This document shows, in pieces, positions 56,169 to 64,000 of a stretch of 64,000 nt of DNA (position 1 is its first letter; each line of letters begins with the position of its first letter). Below the pieces are notes generated by a model. The model was given only the letters and a program-made list of their open reading frames with translations, had not been told where the DNA came from and made no database searches. The position numbers and the translations under genes are program-made. Source of the stretch: Arthrinium phaeospermum (taxonomy: Eukaryota; Ascomycota; Sordariomycetes; Amphisphaeriales; Apiosporaceae); the NCBI GenBank assembly GCA_006503535.1, contig QYRS01000014.1:1-64000 (forward strand). The letters run 5' to 3'.

Positions 56169-59100
56169 GGTGACTGACGATATCTAACGAAAGGCGGGGC
56201 GTTGTAAATGCCTAATGTAGCAGCAATTGGTTGTTGAAACTTGGCGAAAAAGTTGGCGGCGGGAGTGGCCGAAACAGCTGTGTTTCTCTTTCCGTATGGG
56301 CTCTTCCCTCGGTGTTCACCTGCGTTAAGTAGGGTTTCCAGGGCCTTATAATTTACCTGACATGAAGGGGTATTATTCGGATTGACTTATTTGGCTGTGT
56401 GTCGAGAACAGCAGGGCCCTTGGGGAATCAGGAAGAGGAGCCTCGTGAATCACTGGGAGAGAAGGGCAAGACAAGCTAGAAGGGTGGACGGGGGGGAACA
56501 ACCGTCGATAAATAAATGCAGGGCCTCACTGGCACTGCTGGAGGACAGGAACTTCCGCGGTGATCCAAATGAGTGCAAGTGAGAGGAATCGTAGCTAAAG
56601 GGACGACTTGACCAATCTCGGCTGGGGTCGTTTGCGGGGGAGGGGGCAGCAAGCCAATACTCGAGCTTCATCCTGTTCGAGACCCGGGCACTAAAAGTAA
56701 GCAGGCAAAGCTCCCCATGGATGTCAGACACCCCCCCTCTCCTGCAGCAATCTACGTCAAGTACAGGTACTTTGCCTCATGTCAACCTGCAATGCATGGA
56801 ATCCAATTAATGTTGGAATTCCAAATGATACATAACATGCAGCAGCGGAAGGGACACTGAAGGAGACACACGTGTGATTCGATAACGCGGAAGCGACAAT
56901 ACCTACTTCAATCCTCCGTCCCTTCCTCCAGCTACCTCAATCTTCCAGTCGATGCCCAATTCTCTGGCCTTGAGGCGATACCTACTTATCTAGGGAGAAG
57001 CATAGCGATCCATGATGCAACGCTGCGCCTAAAGCATGTGCTTCTTTTTGTTAATGTCCATGGTCAGGATGGCAGGATTGGATCAGCCGTCATGAGAGGC
57101 GCCCGTGTTTACGCTCACGGCCCCGAATCCTGAGGCATCGATATCTTGAATCGGGCCATGGATGCCTCGTACAGGGGGTCGATTTAGACGAAGGGACGAG
57201 AAAGATAAGGGCTCCCCGACGCTGTGGTTGGCCAATGGCCGCTAGGCTTCCATGGCATGGTCGCTATCTCGATATATTGTAACCGTTAATCAGGGTTGCA
57301 ACAGGTTAAACAAAAGACTTCAACGACGTTCCTGTTCATCCCATCCTTGAACGTGCGAGGTGCCGGCCGCATTTCAACACAATACGGCCGACACTTAGCT
57401 ACCAGACTTTGAAGATCCCCAAATGGCTCGGTCAACTAGCTGAAGGCTGTAAATCCCATTGACGGATGATGGTTGAATTACATACTTCGCAAGAGAGCTT
57501 CTGATGCAGACAAGCTTCAATCGACGGAATGCCAAGCAGCTATCAGTGAATGAGACAGGGCTGATTGGGCGGGACAGCATCCTGGGGCAATGTTTATTTA
57601 GTGCTTGTTAGCCTGTAAAATGGGTAGCTGCCGGGTAATTCTTAGTGCCCACTATGGAGCACGTTCGTTGCTTCTCTCCAACAAGCTTCCTGGGGATTTG
57701 CTGGGCGTGGGGCTTGGCGCATATCCCGAGTCTCTGCTGACAGGCTGGGCATTCTTCAGGGCATATTAGTACCGCATTGTGAAGAGGCGGTGCATTTCTA
57801 ACAGTCGTGCACTCTGACAGCTGGACGGTACAATATCTCGAGCTATTTTCTGACGTGCTGCTTGCCCGTAACATACAATTGTCTCAACAGCATCTCGGTA
57901 TCTGTACCTCCCTTTCTACCTACGCGAGGGGCGGGGACCCACCTGTCCTTTCGCGCATGCAGTTCATGATAGATGGGGAGGGCAAAGGGGGGTCGTCCTC
58001 GGGGCATGATTCGATGGCCTCCTACACTCTTCCGGGATGTCCGCGGTCGACTACTTGCAGCTTCCCCTTGTAGCTTAGACGGCGGATTCGGGCACGCGAC
58101 GATAGCAATTCTCCCCGCGCTTTTTCTGAGGTGCCAAAGCCGTCGATGCAAGCCATGAAGGCAGCCTGCCCACCTGCTCCTTGCTTGGCTGTTGCTTGGC
58201 TTCTCTTGTTTGAACATCTCGACTTGGCATTCGCTTTCTACATTTCTGGAAGACGCGGTACGCGACACCTACAACAACTGCTGTCCAGGTCAGGATCTAA
58301 TTGCACCGAAAGGCCCTATCTATGGAATCACGTCTCTATCTCTCAGGCATAGTAAGCAAGGCCCATCCGACGGAGAGGGGTGACGATTGCGGCCACAGGA
58401 GTCTCGGGACGGGACCAATTGTGGGACACCTCCAACTCCAACACCTTGGAACAACCCTGGATTCCACCTGATCGCTCAGCTGCTTGCTTATCTTTCAAGG
58501 AAGGCAGATATCGCCTCAAGGATGTAATCTGAACCCACTATACCGAAAACTGTAAGTCCCCGACCTGTTCTGCTCACCGGGTTTTGGCGCTCATAGATCC
58601 GCCTTGGGCAATCGCATGTCTATCGGCCGACTCGGCGGATGGCGCAACACGACAAAAGCAAACAACTCTGACCCCTACAATACCTACTTGACTGGGTTGG
58701 CAGGTCAAGTGTGAAGCTTGTACCACGCTGGCTTGCTGTTGGCGCCTTGGCTGCGTTCGGGGGCCTGGCTGCGGTTAGGGCCCGACCTGCCGTGAGTGGA
58801 TGATGGCAAGACCGGCAGTCAGAAGTTGGGTTCTCTATCCAGCAAATCACTCAGTCCCGCGTGTACGTAGACGTATACGCAGTCAGAAAGAGAACGCCCA
58901 AACCATCGCCGCAGCACCGCATAACACCCGTTAACCGTCCATCTATGTATGCATACAAAGTGAAGTGATGCTGACGGCTTCTTCTCCCTTCTGCAACGGA
59001 AAGCCGCTAGAAGCCATGGAACAATGCAACATTCGATTTTGGTCTGCTCAATTGGTTCGCCCCCAAATGAGCGAGCAAGGCGTGTTGCGTATGCGTATTA

Positions 59101-59906
59101 CCACTGCTACTGTACGACACAACGTTATTGTTGATCGTCTTCCGCCGCCGCACCCCCCATCCGGACACCCCATCAGTTAATTTCCTCCCCATTTACCCAA
59201 AGCATGGGCCCGACAGGCTCTCCCCATCCCCCATCTTTTCCCCAAACTACACCACAGGAAACGAAACGAAACTAACAACAGCTCCCCATTCTACGGTATG
59301 GCCCCCCGTTGATCTTAACGTATGCCCTAGCCTAGCGGGATTCTTACTTTTCAGGGCCCCTCTTCGGCCGCAACTGCATGCTACCAATAGTGATTCCTCA
59401 ACGCTTGCCATCGGCGGCAGATGGTCGTTTAGCTTCGGCCTTATTCCTCATTTCCATGGGACCGATAGGCTACCCTCAGCTGAGGCTGCAAGGACTTTAT
59501 TCAATGACACTGTGGCGCTTTGTTCTGCCTCGGCACAAGTACGTAGCTCTTTCAGCTCCCTCACGTCGTATCAGCGTACGTACAGTACGCACCATCCTAC
59601 GAAAGGCATGGTGACACCATGCCTCTAGTGACTTCTTTTTGCTTATGGATGCCATTCCCCGGACCAATACGCCCACGTACCGACCCAGTCTGGCAGGCTC
59701 TCTGTGCCCCCTTATTGGCTGGCGATACGGCGCACGTATCGACCAATCGATCACCCCATCTTCGGTGTGCAGGTGTTTGTCCCATCTTCTGGGTGACGCG
59801 GCGCTTGGATTCCCAAACGAGCGTGTCGTACACATCCCACGTCCTGGTCCCGAGCATGCCGTTTGGTATGACGGGGGTTCTTGTTTCTCAACCCTTCGAG
59901 TGTAGT
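56169..59906. other. 3.7 kb gene-poor region
   Basis: The left part is the promoter of the amino-acid permease. From about 57 to 59.9 kb I found only short unconvincing frames on both strands and no RNA gene. It separates the conserved gene block from the protease-like locus. Confidence 0.4.
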
Positions 59907-61196
59907 CTAGATGAGGACTGAAGTCCAATTAAGCGAGCCGCCGGTGAATATATGATAACTTATTGAAATGATAAAAGACGCAACCAGCAGAAGCGTGTTC
60001 AGTCTTCCGACACAGGCCCACAACAGAGATACGATTCCAATCGCAAGCAATGCATACACTACCAGTCGAAACCTACGCAGCAAATCGACACCACTTGGAC
60101 TTGGTTCTGATGGACGGACGATAGTAACCGTTTCCCCATCGAAACATTCCTTGATGTTACGGAATATGTCCCCAGCGGGAATAATGTATGCAATTCCGGT
60201 ACTCGGGCAGCCTCGTACAATATGGCCGTAAAGAGCACCCGAGCCTTTGTCGAGCACCACAGATCCACAGTCTCCTTGAATGGCCACAACTTGTAACTGG
60301 ACGGCATGGAGTTTCTGGATTGTACGGCTATTTGTACTCCGCAAATAGGTTGTCCCAGGTTGGAGAGTTCCGTGGACAACGCCGCTAGATCCCGTGACTG
60401 CCACTACTTTCCATGGCCGTAAGGGGATGTCTTTCACATCCCCAACATGTAGTCGGAGCGGGTACAGAAGTTCTTGCTGTCGAACCCCGTTGACATCCTC
60501 CAGTCGACCAACCAGTGGCAGCAGTGCATAGTCTAACCACGGCTTCGATCCATCGCGCACGTGCGTGGCAGTCATCTGGTAAAGTCCACTTCCGACCTGT
60601 ATCACGACGCCGCCAGTGCTCATCCGACGGCGACCCATTTCATCAAGGGTGTTGATCCGACGGCCTAGATGGGCTTCTGAAACTCGCGTGTCGTTTAGTG
60701 ACGGAGAAGACTCTATCCTCTGATACCTGCTCAGATGTCTGACAGATGCAGACAGTTCTAGAAGCAGGCTCCTTGTCTGGAGACCAAATGCCGGGTATTG
60801 GTCGAGGATGCCACTTTGCCAAATCGACGACTCGACAACGTCTCTTGCTTGTGGTGCTTCACAGCAAACCGTAATAACAGGCCTGGATGTCTCGGGCTCC
60901 CTGCCAATCATGTACAGTTGGTAGTAAATATCAACGTCTCCTGGATCGGTATTTCGCACCGTTGCCCCGATACAGGGCTCTATGTCTCGTTCGAATATCT
61001 GCAGGGCCGCACCGAGTGCATACCAAGCTTTCTTTGTGCCCTTCAGTTGGGTAGTTATGACCTGGAGTCCGCAAGATTGCTCAGGTGGCCCAATGTTTTG
61101 ACGAGTGTTGCCAGACGGCGGAATGGCATTTTGCATGGCTTGGAGTGCTTCTAGGACTTTTTGGAAGAACATGTTGCTGGCATCAAATCGCGCCAT
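59907..61196 (-). CDS. Membrane-anchored chymotrypsin-like protein with GDCGS motif
   Basis: Single exon, 429 residues. Residues 195-345 look like a chymotrypsin-fold unit: GGVVIQVGSGLYQMTATHV gives a candidate catalytic His212, LDYALLPL a candidate Asp222, and QGDCGSVVLD the nucleophile loop. Relatives in ascomycetes, as I recall them, usually read GDSGSWV at this site, so the Ser is replaced by Cys310 (TGT at 60267-60269), as in viral 3C-type cysteine proteases. After the loop, ALYGHIVRGCPSTGIAYIIP is typical of the family. Residues 100-140 (RPVITVCCEAPQARDVVES) are its usual N-terminal part. Two hydrophobic helices near 376-417 anchor the C-terminus. The proteolytic activity and substrate are not known. 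It is divergent to the gene at 61890 and paralogous to the one at 63414. Confidence 0.8.
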   Translation of the reverse strand: MARFDASNMFFQKVLEALQAMQNAIPPSGNTRQNIGPPEQSCGLQVITTQLKGTKKAWYALGAALQIFERDIEPCIGATVRNTDPGDVDIYYQLYMIGREPETSRPVITVCCEAPQARDVVESSIWQSGILDQYPAFGLQTRSLLLELSASVRHLSRYQRIESSPSLNDTRVSEAHLGRRINTLDEMGRRRMSTGGVVIQVGSGLYQMTATHVRDGSKPWLDYALLPLVGRLEDVNGVRQQELLYPLRLHVGDVKDIPLRPWKVVAVTGSSGVVHGTLQPGTTYLRSTNSRTIQKLHAVQLQVVAIQGDCGSVVLDKGSGALYGHIVRGCPSTGIAYIIPAGDIFRNIKECFDGETVTIVRPSEPSPSGVDLLRRFRLVVYALLAIGIVSLLWACVGRLNTLLLVASFIISISYHIFTGGSLNWTSVLI

Positions 61197-61889
61197 GTGT
61201 CGATCACCCTGGGCGAGCGCGAATGTGTTGGGTATCGATGGGAACCAGGGAAATGGTAAGGCCTTTTAACATTAACCACTCGGGCCCTATGTTCGCGGGG
61301 TAAGTGCTTTGGGACTGTGTGATGAGGTGAAAAAACGCAGTGGACTTGCCACTGTTACATTCAAAGGGGCATGGCCGGCAGTTTCCAAGGTGTTGCTATT
61401 GGCGGTTGAAAGAGACGACGGCGGCGCAGCACCAATAAGGTAGGCAGGCTATCGAAGAAGTTCGCCCAGAAATGTAAATACATCGAAACGGTCATACATG
61501 ACCAGGGCGCGCACGTCTGCCTCTGTTCTTGAAAACTTATATTCACCATTCTCTGTCTCTTTGTGCCTTCAGTGATGCCAAAGTCAACTACAGTACACAC
61601 AGTCGGGCATTTCATCGCTGGGTCTGCAATCGACCGCAGGTTATCCCATCGCCAGCAAGCATACCGCGGCTGCTCATCAATTATCCCATCATTGGCCAGC
61701 TATTCCATTGTTATACAATAAGCTTAACAGGAGCTAGTCTATCAGAATCCACCAAATATGGATGGAGATGCCTTGAACCTGAAGGGGCAGGTGTGGTAAC
61801 CGTTAGGGAGTAACCTTTTCAACGGCGACCCAAGCTCCGATTTAGACAATGCGGCATTTGCTGATTATTACACAAAGCAATGGGGTATA
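61197..61889. promoter_or_regulatory. Divergent promoter region of the protease-like pair
   Basis: About 690 bp between the start codons of the GDCGS protein (minus) and the membrane-tail protein (plus). The two genes probably share regulation. I could not identify a TATA box or binding site. Confidence 0.4.
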
Positions 61890-62866
61890 ATGGCTAGACA
61901 TAATAGCGGCAGCCAGTATCCATCACCGATACGCTGTCACGATATCTGCAGGCTGATAGAGCAAATCCGAGATGGCAAGTCTCGGGCTGATATTGTCGCC
62001 GAGTTACGGACATGTTCCAACGTCAATGCCTTACTACATACGGATCAAGATTACCAGACTCACGTTAATCTAGCCTTGCGCCTTGCCTCAATGATGAGAT
62101 TTGGTGTCGTAAAGCGCCAGATAATGCCACGCCGATGCCTCGAATGGAATCAAGGATCTTTTCAGGGGTTCCTGGCTAACCACTTTGGCAAACAGCCAGT
62201 TCTGGGTTATGATTGGGTACGGATACCAAAGTCATTCCAGGCCTGGAGCATCGAAAAGATAGGGGGAATCCGAATATGTTTCACAGACAACTTAGCGGAT
62301 CATCTTCTGCTGGTCGAGGATGAGGATGACTTGAAACTCCTCATCTTCCATCATGTCTCGTTCTTGGAGTATAAACACGAGTGAGTCCACAACATATCCC
62401 CGTTATTGGGGCAAGAATGACAAACTGTTGAACAATGCCCTACAGCGTCATATTCCCAGATGGGCTAGTCGACGAGACCTTACGTACACTGGCCCTCCTC
62501 TTCCCCGAAGCGCAGTTCGGGCGTCGGACCCGCAGCGCGGAAAGGAAGTGGTTCTGCCAGGTGCGTCTCAGAGAGGCTGGCAACCGTCTGCTCGATATGA
62601 GACTGGCGCATTGCGGGAACTTGCAGATGGAGGAGCGCCAGATCGAGCACTTCAGGTACTGGCGAGACCGTCTAGTCATCCTGAAGCAGGCTTACGACGA
62701 TGCAACGCCCGGGACCATTTCGCAGTGGTGGCACGACCGGCGTAACGGGGTGCAATGGTACACGTTCTGGGTGGCCATCTTGGTGCTGATCCTGACGACT
62801 CTTCTGGGCCTCGTGCAATGCGTTGAGAGTGCACTTCAGGTGTACAAGGCCTTTGTGCCGTCTTAG
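61890..62866 (+). CDS. Fungal protein with conserved C-terminal membrane tail
   Basis: Exon 1 (61890-62380) and exon 2 (62446-62866) join across a 65-bp intron (donor CACGA/GTGAGT), giving 303 residues. The C-terminal WWHDRRNGVQWYTFWVA, then VLILTTLLGLVQ and ESALQVYKAF, is a single-helix membrane tail found, as I recall it, in many Pezizomycotina proteins of unknown function. Residues 195-260 (ERKWFCQVRLREAGNRLLD, then EERQIEHFRYWRDRLVILKQ) form a charged helical segment before the helix, also typical. The N-terminal half has no known domain. It sits between two protease-like genes, so a joint membrane-associated function is possible but only inferred from position. Confidence 0.82.
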
Positions 62867-63413
62867 TCCTATACGCGACATGGACTCATTTCTTACGTAT
62901 CTTCAATTGGTTTTCGATTAGGTCGTTTCATCTTTTCGTCACATCAATTCTGTTCCAGAGAGAAAGACTAGTTTGGTAGAGGATCGTGTGTATGTAGACA
63001 TCTAGCTAGCATCGCTTTGTCAATTCTCTGGCAGCCTCGTGGAGCCCACCAATGCAGTTCTTTTGCGTTACCGAATGTCATCCGCGAATGTTGAGAGTAG
63101 GGGACAATGTATTCCAGCGAGGAACAGCTGGCTATCTCCAAGTAGAATAAAGGGGTGTCAAATACAGAAATCTTGCCTTCAGATCAGACCCCCTTGGGAT
63201 TGGCAGACAGCTGTACCCTGTCCGATGACTATCATATGCAAGTTAGTATATCATCAAGATATTGATCTCGAGATAAGCAGTGCCTCACCTTTCCATCATC
63301 AAGATCTTCTGGGGAAGGTAGATTTTGTTCATCAGGGTTGAAGTCGTCAGGCGACGTATGTGTATCACGGCCACTAAAAGCGGCTGCTGGTCGAATAGGG
63401 TCTCGCTGGTTGA
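62867..63413. other. Convergent spacer
   Basis: About 550 bp between the 3' ends of the membrane-tail gene (plus) and the second protease-like gene (minus). No gene was seen. Confidence 0.5.
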
Positions 63414-64000
63414 CTAACCCTTGGTAACAGCGCCAACGTCAGTGTCCAGTCCATCATCCTCAGAAGGAGCCACAGCTGAAGTCGAAGCAATAGTGACCGC
63501 ATGGGCGCTGAACCGTTCCTTGATATCCTGGAAAACAGCTTCGGCGGAGACGATGTACACCATGCCATTTTCAGGGAAACCCTTTATGATATGGCCGTAG
63601 AGTCCACCCGACACCGGGTCCAACACGACAGACCCGGCGTCTCCCTCGCCCAGTTGACCTCGTAGCTGGACGGCGTACATCTTTTCTACGGTAACGCCAG
63701 TGCGACTTGCAGCGCGTCGGTAGGTTGCACCAGGGAACAGGGTACCGGAAACCACTCCACTGGACCCTGTAACTGCTAGGACAGGACATTCCCGCAAGGG
63801 GATTCTCAATGTAGATTTGACCTCGAGTGTCTTAGCGGATGTTCCGTTGAGCGTTCGCTGGTCATAGAAGTCGACCCGATTCGCAATGTTTGGTTGGCCG
63901 CTCAGTGGCAACAGAACATAGTCAAGCTTTGCATCAGATCCAATACCGCTGAGAATATGCTCTAGATCGTCCGACACGATCCGCATCTGTCTATGATGAT
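63414..64000 (-). CDS. Second chymotrypsin-like protein, GDAGS, partial at window edge
   Basis: The frame is open to the edge, so the N-terminus is missing; about 195 residues are visible. It matches the protein at 59907-61196 over the protease-like unit: LDYVLLPLSG, VLAVTGSSGVVSGTLFPGAT, and GDAGSVVLDPVSGGLYGHII. The candidate Asp is kept (codon 63921-63923), but the nucleophile position is Ala (GCC at 63636-63638). Where the paralogue has MTATHV this protein has MRIVSD; the only nearby His is in LEHIL, 12 residues before the Asp. It is therefore probably inactive as a protease, or works by binding. It ends at VGAVTKG without the C-terminal membrane helices of the paralogue. An intron in the missing part cannot be excluded. 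Confidence 0.75.
   Translation of the reverse strand, partial: HHRQMRIVSDDLEHILSGIGSDAKLDYVLLPLSGQPNIANRVDFYDQRTLNGTSAKTLEVKSTLRIPLRECPVLAVTGSSGVVSGTLFPGATYRRAASRTGVTVEKMYAVQLRGQLGEGDAGSVVLDPVSGGLYGHIIKGFPENGMVYIVSAEAVFQDIKERFSAHAVTIASTSAVAPSEDDGLDTDVGAVTKG

Noticed and set aside
59128..59628. 166-codon plus-strand frame in the gene-poor region
   Set aside because: It has a non-ATG start and no membrane, signal or domain pattern, with composition like random translation.

Overview
The window is nuclear DNA of a filamentous ascomycete. Genes carry short introns (mostly 50-110 bp, GT-AG, with CTAAC-like branch sites). The products are typical of Pezizomycotina: a CFEM-domain receptor, 2EXR-like proteins, an XIP-type aquaporin and a berberine-bridge-like flavo-oxidase. 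The first 20 kb carries the signature of repeat-induced point mutation (RIP). A sordariomycete is most likely, but the sequence alone does not fix the genus.

Bases 1-19,920 are an extremely AT-rich block in which CpA/TpG is almost gone and the surviving G:C pairs sit mostly in CpG. It holds four same-orientation copies of one ~1.2 kb repeat, an 81-bp tandem array with internal hairpins, a 26-bp tandem array, and one ~186 bp unmutated island near 10.6 kb. No intact gene was seen there. The block ends sharply at 19,920, against a decayed minus-strand gene whose three in-frame stops all look like CAA-to-TAA changes.

From 22.4 to 35.3 kb lies conserved housekeeping sequence: argininosuccinate synthase (with 14- and 15-nt micro-exons), an ankyrin protein, an XIP-like aquaporin, mitochondrial Mn-superoxide dismutase, the spliceosome-disassembly G-patch protein (TFIP11/Ntr1 type) and the GINS subunit Psf3.

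From 37.0 to 42.0 kb is a lineage-specific stretch: three 2EXR-like proteins (one with a GC-AG intron, one with ACG where its paralogue has ATG) and a 124-residue protein built from two intron-matched repeats. From 42.4 to 56.2 kb come an ACS-type MFS transporter beside a secreted bicovalent flavo-oxidase, a CFEM seven-helix receptor, a polyglutamine protein and an amino-acid permease.

The right end (59.9-64 kb) is the best candidate for an undescribed system. A membrane-anchored chymotrypsin-like protein with a Cys in the nucleophile position (GDCGS) is divergent to a membrane-tail protein, followed by a second protease-like gene with GDAGS, which lacks the nucleophile and runs off the window.

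Splice models were built by hand from splice sites and reading phase; all complete models close in frame. No tRNA, rRNA, CRISPR array or telomere repeat was seen.
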